A stretch of DNA of 64,000 nt from Paenibacillus sp. MMS18-CY102 (lineage in GTDB: Bacteria; Bacillota; Bacilli; Paenibacillales; Paenibacillaceae), in assembly GCF_009789195.1 (NCBI RefSeq), contig NZ_WSTC01000001.1:62001-126000 (forward strand), in the 5' to 3' direction. The number at the start of each line of letters is the position of its first letter. Position 1 is the first letter of the stretch. The notes below the pieces were generated by a model, which was not told the DNA's origin, did not search any database, and worked only from the letters and a program-made list of their open reading frames with translations. The position numbers and the translations under genes were made by a program. Shown in pieces: positions 35,549-45,230 of this stretch.

Positions 35549-36868
35549 TTAACTCAAAAACTCACTTTTGAACCGCTCTAGTGAAGCTAAAGCACGGTTG
35601 GCAATTGCTTCATTCTTCTCTTTCTTGCTCTTCATCCGCTTCTCAAGTGGCGGGAACAGGCCAAAGTTAGCGTTCATCGGTTGAAAATGTTTGAAATCCG
35701 CTGTTGTGATGTACTGCGCCATACTGCCCAGCGTCGTATCAGCAGGAAGCTCAATTGGATCTAGCCCACGAGCGAGCCTGCCCGCGTTTAAGCCCGCTAT
35801 AAGCCCCGAGGCAGCTGACTCTACATAACCCTCTACCCCTGTCATTTGGCCAGCGAAGAAGAGCGTCTCACGCTCTTTAAACTGGTAAGTCGACCGAAGC
35901 AAACGAGGAGAGTTAATGAATGTATTTCTGTGCATCACGCCAAAACGAACAAATTCCGCATTTTCTAAACCTGGGATGAGAGAGAATACGCGTTTTTGCT
36001 CTCCCCACTTCAAATGCGTTTGGAAGCCCACCATATTGTACAGCGTGCCAGCTGCGTTATCTTGGCGCAACTGGATAACTGCATGTGGCAGCTTGCCAGT
36101 ATGAGGGTTAACTAAGCCTACTGGCTTCATTGGCCCAAATAGAACCGTTTGCTTGCCGCGGCTTGCCATTATTTCAATTGGCATGCAGCCTTCAAAGTAA
36201 ACTTCTTTCTCGAAGTCTTTTAATTCTGCCTTTTCTGCAGTCGTAAGTGCCTCATGGAATATGTTAAATTCCTCTTCAGTCATTGGGCAATTCAAATAAG
36301 CCGCCTCGCCCTTATCATAACGTGATGCGAGATACACCTTCGACATATCGATCGAATCTTTCTCGATAATCGGTGCTGCAGCGTCGTAGAAGTAGAAATA
36401 TTCTTCACCCAGAAGTGCTTGAATGCCTTGTGATAATGACGGCGCCGTTAACGGGCCTGTTGCTATTACAACGATGCCATCCTCTGGAATGGCGGTTAGC
36501 TCTTCATTGCGAACCTCGATCAAAGGATGTTCCCGCAGCAATCGCGTAACTTCGCCTGAGAAGCCATCACGGTCGACCGCCAGCGCGCCTCCGGCTGGAA
36601 CTGCATTACGGTCAGCGGAGCCAAGAATCAATGATCCCAACGCACGCATTTCTTCTTTAAGTACGCCTACAGCGTTTGCTAAACCATTTGCACGCAAACT
36701 ATTGCTGCATACGAGCTCTGCAAATTTATCGGTATGATGGGCAGGCGTACGGGTAACCGGACGCATTTCATATAACGTAACTGGAACGCCTTGCGATGCG
36801 ATCTGCCATGCGGCCTCGCTGCCAGCTAAGCCAGCACCAACGACCGTTACTCTTGTAGTGGAAGACAA
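35549..36868 (-). CDS. trmFO: tRNA (uracil-54-C5)-methyltransferase TrmFO
   Basis: The 439-residue flavoprotein has an FAD-binding Rossmann motif [12 protein letters not shown] (about 10-21), the [11 protein letters not shown] motif with the catalytic Cys, and the GCMPIE motif. It makes ribothymidine in the T-loop using methylene-tetrahydrofolate. The start is a TTG behind AGGTAGG. Formerly Gid. XerC, which lies next to it in B. subtilis, is absent. Confidence 0.96.
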   Translation of the reverse strand: MSSTTRVTVVGAGLAGSEAAWQIASQGVPVTLYEMRPVTRTPAHHTDKFAELVCSNSLRANGLANAVGVLKEEMRALGSLILGSADRNAVPAGGALAVDRDGFSGEVTRLLREHPLIEVRNEELTAIPEDGIVVIATGPLTAPSLSQGIQALLGEEYFYFYDAAAPIIEKDSIDMSKVYLASRYDKGEAAYLNCPMTEEEFNIFHEALTTAEKAELKDFEKEVYFEGCMPIEIMASRGKQTVLFGPMKPVGLVNPHTGKLPHAVIQLRQDNAAGTLYNMVGFQTHLKWGEQKRVFSLIPGLENAEFVRFGVMHRNTFINSPRLLRSTYQFKERETLFFAGQMTGVEGYVESAASGLIAGLNAGRLARGLDPIELPADTTLGSMAQYITTADFKHFQPMNANFGLFPPLEKRMKSKKEKNEAIANRALASLERFKSEFLS

Positions 36869-36892
36869 ATAAAGTACCTACCTTTCTGAATG

Positions 36893-36925
36893 AAAACGGC
36901 TGCCGCCCATAAATGGACGGACAGC
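36893..36925 (-). terminator. Probable terminator between topA and trmFO
   Basis: An 11-bp stem with one bulge and G-U pairs (36899-36909 with 36914-36925), GC-rich, is followed by UUUUC on the minus strand. It lies 31 bases after the topA stop. The short U-run makes it a modest terminator. Confidence 0.5.
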
Positions 36926-36955
36926 GCGTCGTTAATCTAGCAAGCGAACAATCCG

Positions 36956-39064
36956 CTACGCTTGTTCTTGTTCATGATCATTATCATCTGCAACTTGCTC
37001 GTTATGGTCACATTGTGTACATTGCAGCTTCACGCCTGATTTGCTGCGTTTCTCCACAAGCAACCCCCCGCATGAAGGGCATGGCTTGCTTGCAGGCTTA
37101 TCCCACGAAACAAAATCACATTCCGGATACAAGTTGCAGCCGTAGAATACCCGGCCTTTCTTGCTCCTGCGTTCAATGATGCTGCCTTTCGCACATTTGG
37201 GGCATGCGACGCCAATATCCTTAACGATTGGCTTCGTATTGCGGCATTCCGGGAAGCCTGAGCATGCCAGGAACTTGCCGAACCGCCCCATTTTGTATAC
37301 GAGATGCCGTCCGCACTTCTCACAAATTTCGTCGGAAACTTCATCTTGAAGCTCGATCTCTTTCATCTCTTCTTCTGCAACTTCAAGCCTCTTCTCGAAC
37401 GATTCATAAAAATCGGCTAGAACTTTTACCCAGTTTTCCTTGCCATCCTCGACATGGTCAAGCTCATCTTCCATCTGGGCGGTGAACTCAGCATCAAGAA
37501 TTTCCGGGAAAAACTCTTCCATCAGCTGGCTGACGAGATCCCCGAGCTCTGTCGGAATGAACTTCTTCTCTTCAATCGCGACATAGCCGCGCTTTTGGAC
37601 AGTCTCCAGCGTTGGCGCATACGTACTTGGCCGTCCAATGCCGAGCTCCTCAAGCGTCTTCACCAGCCTTGCTTCTGTGTACCGTGGAGGCGGTTGCGTG
37701 AAATGCTGCTTCGGATCAATCGCTTCCGTCACAATTGTATCGCCTACGGCGAGCGCTGGAAGGAATTTGTCATCATCATTTGGCGTACCATCATCGTTGC
37801 CTTCCACGTACACCTTCATAAAGCCCGGAAACTTCACTTTCGAACCGACGGCCCGGAAGCCCGTTTCATTCGCTTTAAGGTCTACGGTCATTGTATCGAG
37901 TATAGCCGAGGACATCTGGCTTGCCACGAACCGCTCCCAGACTAGCTTGTAGAGCCGAAGCTGGTCACGGCTCAAAAACTCTTTCATCTGGTCCGGCTCA
38001 CGCAGGACAGATGTTGGGCGAATCGCTTCATGCGCATCTTGCGCATTGCTGTTTTTCTTGACATAAATACGCGGCTCATCTGGGAAATAAGCTGGCCCAT
38101 ATTTATTCGATATAAATTCTTTCGCTTCTTCCTGGGCAACAGGCGAAATGCGTGTCGAGTCTGTACGCATATACGTGATTAAACCAACCGTGCCTTCTTT
38201 GCCAAGATCGACGCCCTCATACAGCTGCTGGGCTACCGACATTGTCTTCGAAGCTCGGAAACCGAGTTTACGGGCGGCCTCCTGTTGCAAAGAGCTCGTA
38301 ATAAAAGGCGGCGCAGGGTTGCGCAATCGTTCTTTCTCGCGCACATCGCTCACCGTAAACGGCGCGCCGTTCATCTCCGCTAATATTGCTTGTACGTCGG
38401 CTTCACTGCTAAGTTCCCGCTTTTCGCCTGAGATGGAATGGAATTTGGCATCAAAAGCAGACGCACCCTTCATTAGCCGCGCTGTAATCGTCCAATATTC
38501 CTCCGGCACAAACGCATCAATCTCATTCTCGCGGTCAATAATCAGCTTCACTGTAACGGATTGAACGCGGCCAGCAGAGAGCCCCTTCTTCACTTTCTTC
38601 CACAACAATGGACTGATCTTATAGCCTACGAGCCGATCAAGAATACGGCGCGCTTGCTGCGCATTGACCAGATCCATATTGATTGGCCTTGGCGTCTTGA
38701 ATGCGTCTTTCACAGCTTGCTTCGTGATCTCATTAAATACCACTCGGCAGCTATTCGCCTCATCCAGCTCCAGATAATGGGCAAGATGCCACGCAATAGC
38801 TTCACCCTCACGATCGGGGTCGGCTGCGAGATAAACGTTTTTCACTTTTTTGCTAGCATCCTTTAGTTCTTTAAGAATGCTGCCTTTTCCTCGGATCGTT
38901 ATGTACTTCGGATTAAAGTCGTTTTCAACTTCAACGCCGATTTGACTTTTGGGCAAATCGCGAATGTGACCCATGGACGCTTTTACGATAAATTTACTGC
39001 CCAAATATTTGCCGATCGTTTTCGCCTTGGCAGGCGACTCGACAATAACGAGCGAATCCGCCAT
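36956..39064 (-). CDS. topA: DNA topoisomerase I
   Basis: The 702-residue type IA topoisomerase has a Toprim domain ([10 protein letters not shown] near residue 9, acidic ADPDREGEA at 81-89), the catalytic Tyr298 in [14 protein letters not shown], and three C-terminal Cys4-type zinc ribbons (about 585-690: CEKCGRH, CPKCAKG and CPSCGGL starts). It relaxes negative supercoils. AGGAGG precedes the ATG. It lies between dprA and trmFO, as in B. subtilis. Confidence 0.97.
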   Translation of the reverse strand: MADSLVIVESPAKAKTIGKYLGSKFIVKASMGHIRDLPKSQIGVEVENDFNPKYITIRGKGSILKELKDASKKVKNVYLAADPDREGEAIAWHLAHYLELDEANSCRVVFNEITKQAVKDAFKTPRPINMDLVNAQQARRILDRLVGYKISPLLWKKVKKGLSAGRVQSVTVKLIIDRENEIDAFVPEEYWTITARLMKGASAFDAKFHSISGEKRELSSEADVQAILAEMNGAPFTVSDVREKERLRNPAPPFITSSLQQEAARKLGFRASKTMSVAQQLYEGVDLGKEGTVGLITYMRTDSTRISPVAQEEAKEFISNKYGPAYFPDEPRIYVKKNSNAQDAHEAIRPTSVLREPDQMKEFLSRDQLRLYKLVWERFVASQMSSAILDTMTVDLKANETGFRAVGSKVKFPGFMKVYVEGNDDGTPNDDDKFLPALAVGDTIVTEAIDPKQHFTQPPPRYTEARLVKTLEELGIGRPSTYAPTLETVQKRGYVAIEEKKFIPTELGDLVSQLMEEFFPEILDAEFTAQMEDELDHVEDGKENWVKVLADFYESFEKRLEVAEEEMKEIELQDEVSDEICEKCGRHLVYKMGRFGKFLACSGFPECRNTKPIVKDIGVACPKCAKGSIIERRSKKGRVFYGCNLYPECDFVSWDKPASKPCPSCGGLLVEKRSKSGVKLQCTQCDHNEQVADDNDHEQEQA

Positions 39065-39082
39065 TAAGCGTCCTCCTCTCCC

Positions 39083-40195
39083 CTAGATAACGGTATATGT
39101 AGAGCCGTGCTGTTGTTGAACCTTACGATTTATACATAAATTTATCAGAACAGCGTGCAAATGTCCAAGAGGCATTCCCGTAAGCTCATGCAACTCATCG
39201 GTTGAGCAAGGATGATCGAGCAGTAATTCATACACGCTCCGCTCATCTTCACTGAGTAGCTCTAGTTCATTGGACGCAGATGAATGGCTGTTCTGATCAT
39301 TGGATTCCATGTCCATATAAGGCAAATGCTTAAACCAATCCTCGGTTGATCGAATAATTCGTGCCTTGCCATCTGCAATCAGCTGGTTCGTTCCACTGCT
39401 CTTGGGCGAAGTCACTGGGCCAGGCAGTGCAAACAGCTCCCGATCGAATGAAAACGCCTGCTCTGCAGTTATGAGCGAACCACTCCGTTCCGCCGCCTCA
39501 ATAACGACCGTTCCCGCTGATAATCCCGCAATAATTCGATTCCGCAGCGGAAATAATCCGGGGTGGAATGCTGTGCCAATCGGCGCTTCTGATAAGAGCA
39601 GGCCTTGTTTCGCAATCCGGCGGAACAAGGAAGCATGCTGAGGCGGATAAATCCGGTCGATCGGCGTGCCAAGCACAGCAATTGTGCTCCCCGTACGGCC
39701 AACTGAAGCCTCATGCGCAACGCCATCAATCCCTTTGGCAAGGCCACTAATTACAGTAAGCCCCCGTTCGGCAAATCCCGAAGCTAACAGCTCGGTCATA
39801 TGCCGCCCATATGCCGTCGGGGTTCGCGTGCCTACAATAGATACCGTATGCCGATGAAGAAGCTCTAGGCTTCCAATTGCATACAACACCCAAGGCGGCT
39901 CATGAATATTCCGGAGTGCATCTGGATATTCATCAGACTCCACCGTAATGACTTGCGCGTTTCGCTGCTCATATTTCTTTATGATAGAATCATACCCGAT
40001 TTGGCACTCTGAGAAACGTATTGCTGCTTGATTCGCTTGCTCGGGCCTAAATCCTGCCGTAAGCCACGGCTCTGGCGAATCTAGCATCGTGCGCTGCCAC
40101 AGCTGCGCATCAACCGCTTTCTTGATCGTCCTCCATCCGATGCCTGGGATATCATGAAGCAAGACGAGCATTTTACTTTTATTATAATGTGACAT
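39083..40195 (-). CDS. dprA: DNA processing protein DprA (Smf)
   Basis: The 370-residue protein has an N-terminal helix-hairpin-helix-like region, the Rossmann core with VGTRTPTAYGRHMTELLA and SGLAKGIDGVAHEASV, and a C-terminal winged-helix (about 310-370). DprA loads RecA on incoming single strands during natural transformation. I chose the ATG at 40195: GGAGG lies 9 bases ahead, while the ATG at 40204 directly abuts it. That ribosome binding site is inside a hairpin (40205-40219). Confidence 0.95.
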   Translation of the reverse strand: MSHYNKSKMLVLLHDIPGIGWRTIKKAVDAQLWQRTMLDSPEPWLTAGFRPEQANQAAIRFSECQIGYDSIIKKYEQRNAQVITVESDEYPDALRNIHEPPWVLYAIGSLELLHRHTVSIVGTRTPTAYGRHMTELLASGFAERGLTVISGLAKGIDGVAHEASVGRTGSTIAVLGTPIDRIYPPQHASLFRRIAKQGLLLSEAPIGTAFHPGLFPLRNRIIAGLSAGTVVIEAAERSGSLITAEQAFSFDRELFALPGPVTSPKSSGTNQLIADGKARIIRSTEDWFKHLPYMDMESNDQNSHSSASNELELLSEDERSVYELLLDHPCSTDELHELTGMPLGHLHAVLINLCINRKVQQQHGSTYTVI

Positions 40196-40204
40196 TTTAT
40201 CCAT

Positions 40205-40219
40205 CCTCCGATGCGGAGG
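40205..40219 (-). promoter_or_regulatory. Hairpin that sequesters the dprA ribosome binding site
   Basis: CCTCCG and CGGAGG (minus strand) form a perfect 6-bp stem with a CAT loop. The second arm contains the GGAGG ribosome binding site of dprA, so translation should be low unless the hairpin opens. A similar but larger hairpin covers the comM ribosome binding site. Confidence 0.6.
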
Positions 40220-40235
40220 CTTGCATCCTTTTCCT

Positions 40236-40264
40236 ATTTTGCTCTAGCTAGAACGAGATTGCAA
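40236..40264 (-). promoter_or_regulatory. Candidate sigma-A promoter for dprA-topA
   Basis: On the minus strand TTGCAA (40259-40264) and CAAAAT (40236-40241) are separated by 17 bp; each matches 4 of 6 consensus bases. It lies downstream of the sucD terminator and about 40 bases before the dprA start, the expected place for a new transcript. Confidence 0.4.
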
Positions 40265-40286
40265 GCCAACCGCTTGATTTAAATGC

Positions 40287-40331
40287 AAAAAAGCAGCCAA
40301 TCGTACCCAATTGAGGGACGAAAGGCTGCTT
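40287..40331 (-). terminator. Rho-independent terminator of sucCD
   Basis: An 8-bp outer stem (40291-40298 with 40324-40331) plus an inner pairing of CCC and GGG is followed by a U-run of six on the minus strand. It separates sucCD from dprA. Confidence 0.85.
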
Positions 40332-40387
40332 GCCTCTCCGAACAGACTCACCATCCGCAGATGTGATGAATCCATTAACAGATCCTA

Positions 40388-41320
40388 TTATTTGCGCGTG
40401 ATGCATTTTTCCAACAAGCCTTGCTCTTCGAGCACGGAAACGAGCGTGGAGCCCATTTCGGATGGTGTTGGAGATACTTTTACGCCACAAGCTTCCAGCG
40501 TAGCAATTTTTTCTGCAGCAGTACCTTTACCGCCCGAAATAATTGCGCCAGCATGGCCCATGCGTTTGCCTTCCGGTGCAGTTGCGCCACCGATAAAGCC
40601 GACTACTGGTTTTTTCATGTTTGCTTTAATCCATTCTGCTGCTTCTTCCTCAGCCGTACCGCCGATTTCACCAATCATGATAACCGCATACGTTTCTGGA
40701 TCTTCATTAAACATGTTCAGTACATCGATGAACTCCGTGCCTTTAACAGGGTCTCCACCGATACCAACTGCCGACGATTGGCCAATGCCACGGGTCGTCA
40801 ATTGATGTACAGCCTCATAAGTGAGCGTTCCGCTACGGGAAACGACGCCTACATGGCCTTTCGTATGGATATATCCTGGCATGATGCCGATTTTGCACTC
40901 ATCCGGCGTAATCAAGCCTGGACAGTTAGGACCGATCAAACGGGTTTTCTTGCCTTCCAGGTAACGTTGAACTTTCACCATGTCAAGCACCGGGATGCCT
41001 TCTGTGATGCAGATAACGATATCCAGTTCAGCGTCTACTGCTTCAAGAATCGCGTCAGCTGCGAATGCTGGCGGAACGTAGATAACGGATGCAGTCGCGC
41101 CTGTTGCCGCAACAGCTTCTGTTACTGTATTGAATACTGGAAGCGAAGCCGTGCTGCCGTTTTCGAGTGCAATCTCAACCGTCGTACCGCCTTTGCCCGG
41201 CGACGTGCCGCCGACCATTTGCGTACCGTAATCGAGCGCGCCCTTCGCATGGAACAGGGCTGTTTTGCCCGTAATCCCCTGCGTGATGACTTTCGTATCT
41301 TTATTGATCAAAATGCTCAT
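40388..41320 (-). CDS. sucD: Succinyl-CoA synthetase alpha subunit
   Basis: The 310-residue subunit has the CoA-binding Rossmann N-domain ([20 protein letters not shown]) and the phospho-His256 in [22 protein letters not shown] is also typical. With SucC it makes succinate, CoA and ATP or GTP from succinyl-CoA in the TCA cycle. It follows sucC by about 50 bases in one unit. Confidence 0.98.
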   Translation of the reverse strand: MSILINKDTKVITQGITGKTALFHAKGALDYGTQMVGGTSPGKGGTTVEIALENGSTASLPVFNTVTEAVAATGATASVIYVPPAFAADAILEAVDAELDIVICITEGIPVLDMVKVQRYLEGKKTRLIGPNCPGLITPDECKIGIMPGYIHTKGHVGVVSRSGTLTYEAVHQLTTRGIGQSSAVGIGGDPVKGTEFIDVLNMFNEDPETYAVIMIGEIGGTAEEEAAEWIKANMKKPVVGFIGGATAPEGKRMGHAGAIISGGKGTAAEKIATLEACGVKVSPTPSEMGSTLVSVLEEQGLLEKCITRK

Positions 41321-41371
41321 CGAAATTTCACATCCCCTGAGAAAAAATTCGGATTTAGCCGGTTGCTTGTC

Positions 41372-42532
41372 CTATTTCACGAGCGCAACGATTTTTTGTG
41401 CGCCGTCGGCCATGGAATCAGCCGCAACGATGTTCAGGCCGGATTCGTTCAACATTTTCTTGCCAAGCTCTACGTTCGTGCCTTCCAGGCGTACAACGAG
41501 TGGACGGTCGAGACCGAGCTCTTTTGCAGCAGCAATTACGCCTTCAGCGATAACGTCGCAACGCATAATGCCGCCGAAAATGTTAACGAAAATGCCTTTT
41601 ACTTTCTCGTCGGACAGGATGATCTTGAATGCTTCCGTAACTTTCTCCTTGGTAGCACCGCCACCTACGTCGAGGAAGTTGGCAGGGTCTCCGCCATAAT
41701 ATTTGATAATGTCCATCGTCGCCATAGCAAGGCCTGCGCCGTTAACCATGCACCCGATGTTGCCATCAAGCGCAATGTAGCTAAGGTCGAATTTGGACGC
41801 TTGGATTTCTTTCTCATCTTCTTCATCCAAGTCGCGAAGCGCCAAAATATCAGCATGGCGATACAATGCATTGGAATCGAAGTTCAGCTTCGCGTCAAGA
41901 GCCATAACATTGCCGTCGCCCGTAACTACGAGTGGATTGATCTCCGCGATGGAGCAATCTTTGTCAACGAACGCCGTGTACAGCGCGATCATGAAGCCTG
42001 CTGCTTTGTTAACAAGCTCTTTAGGGATATTGATGTTGAATGCAAGGCGTTTCGCTTGGAAAGCCTGCAAGCCGATTGCCGGGTCAACGATCTCTTTGAA
42101 AATTTTCTCCGGCGAGTGTGCAGCAACTTCTTCGATCTCCGTGCCGCCCTCTTCGGACGCCATCAAGACAACGCGGCCAGTGCCACGGTCAACAACGACG
42201 CCAACATAATATTCTTTCTTAATGTCGCAGCCTTGCTCGATGAGCAGGCGCTTCACTTCTTTGCCTTCTGGACCTGTTTGATGCGTGATCAGCGTTTTGC
42301 CGAGAATTTCACTCGCGTAAGCTTTCACTTCATCCAGATTTTTCGCGACTTTAACGCCGCCCGCTTTACCGCGGCCACCTGCGTGGATTTGTGCTTTTAC
42401 AACGACAACAGAAGTGCCAAGCTCTTTTGCAGCCTCGACAGCCTCGTCAACGGTGAAAGCAACTTTGCCTTCAGGCACGAGAACTCCGTATTGCTTCAGG
42501 ACTTCTTTGCCTTGGTACTCATGGATATTCAT
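41372..42532 (-). CDS. sucC: Succinyl-CoA synthetase beta subunit
   Basis: The 386-residue subunit has the ATP-grasp N-domain starting [17 protein letters not shown], with [14 protein letters not shown] and the C-terminal [15 protein letters not shown] region that holds the phosphohistidine loop partner. It forms the heterotetramer with SucD. The ATG at 42532 lies 9 bases after GGAGG; the frame extends 17 codons further without a ribosome binding site. Confidence 0.98.
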   Translation of the reverse strand: MNIHEYQGKEVLKQYGVLVPEGKVAFTVDEAVEAAKELGTSVVVVKAQIHAGGRGKAGGVKVAKNLDEVKAYASEILGKTLITHQTGPEGKEVKRLLIEQGCDIKKEYYVGVVVDRGTGRVVLMASEEGGTEIEEVAAHSPEKIFKEIVDPAIGLQAFQAKRLAFNINIPKELVNKAAGFMIALYTAFVDKDCSIAEINPLVVTGDGNVMALDAKLNFDSNALYRHADILALRDLDEEDEKEIQASKFDLSYIALDGNIGCMVNGAGLAMATMDIIKYYGGDPANFLDVGGGATKEKVTEAFKIILSDEKVKGIFVNIFGGIMRCDVIAEGVIAAAKELGLDRPLVVRLEGTNVELGKKMLNESGLNIVAADSMADGAQKIVALVK

Positions 42533-42647
42533 TAACGAAATCCTCCAATCCGCAAACTGTATCAAGCAATGGAATGTAAACAAACAAGCTTATTGTATCA
42601 CTAAATGTACAACCTTACCTCACTTTTGCAAAATTTAAAAACTGCTC

Positions 42648-42680
42648 TTTTGATATGAAATTCATCTAGTTTTGATATGA
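42648..42680. repeat. Tandem 11-bp direct repeat in the sucC-comM intergenic region
   Basis: TTTTGATATGA occurs at 42648-42658 and again, identically, at 42670-42680, a period of 22 bp, two helical turns. A partial third copy (TTTTGATACGG) is near 42826. The surrounding 350-bp region (42533-42885) has no open reading frame and separates the divergent sucC and comM; besides the comM promoter and hairpin, and AT-rich sequence, I see no other clear element. Confidence 0.6.
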
Positions 42681-42780
42681 TAAGCGCTAGAAACCAATGC
42701 TAATTCCCAATTCATTCATTTCAAAAAAGAGGATTAAACGCCAAATAAATCACCTGTTTCACTTGTTTTCTGCCTCTTTA

Positions 42781-42809
42781 TTGACAGCTGCGTTTCCCAT
42801 CGATATGAT
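42781..42809 (+). promoter_or_regulatory. Sigma-A promoter for comM
   Basis: A perfect TTGACA (42781-42786) is followed after 17 bp by TATGAT (42804-42809, 5 of 6). Transcription would start near 42816, leaving a leader of about 70 bases that contains the hairpin at 42850-42876. Confidence 0.85.
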
Positions 42810-42849
42810 AGGTCTAAGAGATCAATTTTGATACGGAACAGTAAGGAAG

Positions 42850-42876
42850 CACCTTCGTCCGATTATGACGGAGGTG
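42850..42876 (+). promoter_or_regulatory. Hairpin that sequesters the comM ribosome binding site
   Basis: CACCTTCGTC (42850-42859) pairs with GACGGAGGTG (42867-42876) in a 10-bp stem with one G-U pair and a 7-base loop. GGAGGTG in the 3' arm is the only ribosome binding site for the ATG at 42886. Translation should be restrained until the stem opens, for instance by another RNA, a protein, or transcription-coupled timing. Confidence 0.7.
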
Positions 42877-42885
42877 TATTTTGTT

Positions 42886-44454
42886 ATGTATGCCAGCCTT
42901 TTGGGATCAAGTGTCAATGGCATAGATGGACTGACTATTGCTGTGGAAGCTGATATTGCAAGCGGCTTGCCCCAAGTCAATCTTGTAGGGTTGCCCGATA
43001 GCGCCGTGCGTGAGTCTTCTGAACGTGTACGCGCAGCGATTCGAAACTGCGGTTTTCAATTTCCAATGAGCCGCATAACGATTAATCTCGCGCCCGCCGA
43101 TCTGCGGAAAGAAGGGTCAGCGTTTGATCTTTCGATCGCCGCTGCCATTCTCGTTGCTAGCGAGCAGCTCCCCGCCGCATCTTTTCAACACACGCTGCTT
43201 ATTGGAGAACTTTCGCTTAATGGCGAAATCCGCGCTGTACCAGGCGTATTGCCAATGGTGGAGCAAGCCGCGAAGAATGAGGCGGCTCGCGTCATTCTTC
43301 CTTTAGGCAACGCCGCAGAGGCAGCCCTGCTTAATGGCATAGAAGTGTATGCCCTTACGCATCTTAATGAGCTTGCCGCATGGAAAGAAGGCGACAGCTG
43401 GCAATCTTATCGGTACAAGCCCGAGATTCATCAAGCCCCCAATAGCTACGCTTCAAAATATAATTCATCTGATATCGACAGGGATCAAATACTTGATTAT
43501 GGCGATGTGCTCGGGCTCCACGGTGCCAAACGTGCGCTTCTTATTGCTGCTGCTGGCAGCCATAACTTGCTATTAAGCGGTCCCCCTGGCACAGGCAAGA
43601 CGATGCTTGCACGGCGCCTTCCGTCCATCCTTCCCCCGCTGACCGATGAAGAAGCGCTGGAAGTGACCAAAATTTACAGCGTTGCAGGCAAGTTAGGCCC
43701 AAGCCCCACCTCTCTCATCCGTACACGCCCGTTTCGATCCCCTCATCACACGATATCCGCTGGTGGGTTAATTGGCGGAGGATCTATACCACGACCTGGC
43801 GAAGTCACACTCGCCCATCGTGGCGTTCTCTTCCTAGATGAGCTGCCAGAATTCTCGAGGCCTGCACTGGAGGTGCTTCGCCAGCCACTTGAGGATCGTG
43901 CCGTTACGATAGCCCGTACTAAAGCAGTATTCCGATTCCCTGCCCGATTCATGCTCGCTGCATCAATGAACCCATGTCCGTGCGGCTATTGGGGCAATGG
44001 CCCTGGCGATCGGCAATGTACCTGTACAGATGCGGCTGTAGCCCGATACCGGAGCAAAATATCCGGTCCCCTGTTAGATCGTATCGACTTGTTGCTCGAA
44101 GTGCCACGCCCCAAATCTTTTAACACAGCACGCTCTGGAATGACAAGTTCCGAGATGAACAGTCTTGTTATGGCAGCCGCCGAGCGCCAGCATCATCGTG
44201 CAAAGAAAGCCGGGGTTCATTGGAATGCCGAATTAACTGGCGCTGCCCTTCATCGTACCGTGCAATTATCTGCACCGTCTGCAAAGTTGCTTCGGCATTC
44301 ATTTGATAAGCTGGGGATCAGCTTCCGCGCCCATGATCGCATCCTACGGCTTGCCCGAACGATTGCTGATGTTTCAGATAGTGAGGCAGTCCATGAAGAG
44401 CATATGTCTGAAGCCATTCAATATCGGCGTTCTGGAGAACGATTAGGCGAATAG
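42886..44454 (+). CDS. comM: ComM/YifB family AAA+ helicase
   Basis: The 522-residue protein has an N-terminal ChlI-like domain (about 1-175), an AAA+ core with Walker A at 232-239 (GPPGTGKT), FLDELPEF as Walker B, and the zinc-like segment with NPCPCGYWG and CTC, then the lid domain. ComM is a hexameric branch-migration helicase that promotes integration of incoming DNA in Vibrio and Acinetobacter. The ATG at 42886 follows GGAGGTG by 9 bases. It is the only clear plus-strand gene in the window. Confidence 0.93.
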   Translation: MYASLLGSSVNGIDGLTIAVEADIASGLPQVNLVGLPDSAVRESSERVRAAIRNCGFQFPMSRITINLAPADLRKEGSAFDLSIAAAILVASEQLPAASFQHTLLIGELSLNGEIRAVPGVLPMVEQAAKNEAARVILPLGNAAEAALLNGIEVYALTHLNELAAWKEGDSWQSYRYKPEIHQAPNSYASKYNSSDIDRDQILDYGDVLGLHGAKRALLIAAAGSHNLLLSGPPGTGKTMLARRLPSILPPLTDEEALEVTKIYSVAGKLGPSPTSLIRTRPFRSPHHTISAGGLIGGGSIPRPGEVTLAHRGVLFLDELPEFSRPALEVLRQPLEDRAVTIARTKAVFRFPARFMLAASMNPCPCGYWGNGPGDRQCTCTDAAVARYRSKISGPLLDRIDLLLEVPRPKSFNTARSGMTSSEMNSLVMAAAERQHHRAKKAGVHWNAELTGAALHRTVQLSAPSAKLLRHSFDKLGISFRAHDRILRLARTIADVSDSEAVHEEHMSEAIQYRRSGERLGE

Positions 44455-44486
44455 CTTTCTTTCATCTCCAACATTATTATAGAAAC

Positions 44487-44528
44487 AAAAAGAACCGCGA
44501 TGGACGAAACCATCGTGCGGTTCTTTTT
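44487..44528. terminator. Bidirectional terminator between comM and yraN
   Basis: A 12-bp stem (44487-44498 with 44517-44528) extended by a 5-bp inner stem has A-runs and T-runs in both arms, so it can end the convergent comM (plus) and yraN (minus) transcripts. Confidence 0.92.
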
Positions 44529-44548
44529 GCTTTTACCTTCACAGATAA

Positions 44549-44914
44549 TTAGAAAGCATCCCGAATATGTGTCAGATCAATTAAGTTTCTATCTGCACCT
44601 AACAGCACTGTGATCACATCGAAACGAACAGTCCGTCCACTTTGTTTCTGCGTTTGTAAATATACTTCTGTCACTAAGCGTATCTTTTGGCATTTGCGAA
44701 AATCGACTGATTCTGCCGCAGAACCAAATGCAGCCGATGACCTTGAACGTCTTGTCCGCACCTCAATGACAACCATTGTTCCATCCTGCTCTGCAATAAT
44801 GTCTACCTCACCAGCGCGGCAACGCCAGTTTCGTTCACGAATCAAGTATCCCGCTTCGCTCAAATACTTCTCCGCTGCCTCTTCTCCGATTTTGCCCGTT
44901 TCAATCCGGCTCAA
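44549..44914 (-). CDS. yraN: YraN/UPF0102 family putative endonuclease
   Basis: The 121-residue protein has the UPF0102 nuclease-like fold: TGKIGEEAAEKYLSEAGY, then NWRCRAGEVDIIAEQDGTMVVIEVRTR, whose Glu, Asp and Glu-x-Arg match the PD-(D/E)XK pattern. I start it at the TTG at 44914, behind GGGGGGAA and one base after the preceding stop; an upstream ATG at 44959 would overlap ylqH. In several bacteria yraN lies beside comM, as here, which suggests a role in DNA uptake or repair. Confidence 0.85.
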   Translation of the reverse strand: MSRIETGKIGEEAAEKYLSEAGYLIRERNWRCRAGEVDIIAEQDGTMVVIEVRTRRSRSSAAFGSAAESVDFRKCQKIRLVTEVYLQTQKQSGRTVRFDVITVLLGADRNLIDLTHIRDAF

Positions 44915-44915
44915 C

Positions 44916-45230
44916 TTATTCCCCCCACGCGCCCGCCCGTTTATCGGAACGGTAAACAAAGCTCAGTATTTCGGCTACGAGCGCGTACAGCTCTTGTGGA
45001 ATTTCTTGATCGATATCGAGCTTCGATAACACTTCAACCAACGAGGAATCCTCTTGGATCGGAACGCCATTTTCTGTAGCTTTCGCTACGATCGCTTCTG
45101 CCAGATGCCCTTTGCCTTTCGCAATGACGACCGGCGCTGAACGTTCTCCCGGCTCATACTTTAAAGCTACAGCTTTACGTGCGAGTTTTGATGGCTCCCC
45201 ATTCTTAGCAGGTTCATGAAATGGGCTCAT
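44916..45230 (-). CDS. ylqH: YlqH: short FlhB-like cytosolic domain protein
   Basis: The 104-residue protein aligns with the FlhB part after the cleavage site: AVALKYEPGERSAPVVIAKG compares with FAVALKYDASKMEAPVVLAKG of the FlhB in this window. The NPTH site and the membrane part are absent, so it resembles an already cleaved FlhB fragment. It overlaps ylqG in an ATGA tetramer and so is translationally coupled. The B. subtilis orthologue lies at the same place. Function is unknown; a partner role in export switching is inferred. Confidence 0.88.
   Translation of the reverse strand: MSPFHEPAKNGEPSKLARKAVALKYEPGERSAPVVIAKGKGHLAEAIVAKATENGVPIQEDSSLVEVLSKLDIDQEIPQELYALVAEILSFVYRSDKRAGAWGE

Noticed and set aside
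40421-42535. Long plus-strand reading frame opposite sucCD (about 700 codons)
   Set aside because: It is antisense to two certain genes, is rich in Phe, Cys, Asn and Arg in the manner of mirrored codons, has no ribosome binding site and no recognisable domain.
42680-42697. Possible CcpA cre site (around AAGCGCTAG) upstream of sucC
   Set aside because: Only about 8 of 14 consensus positions match and the outer TG and CA are misplaced.
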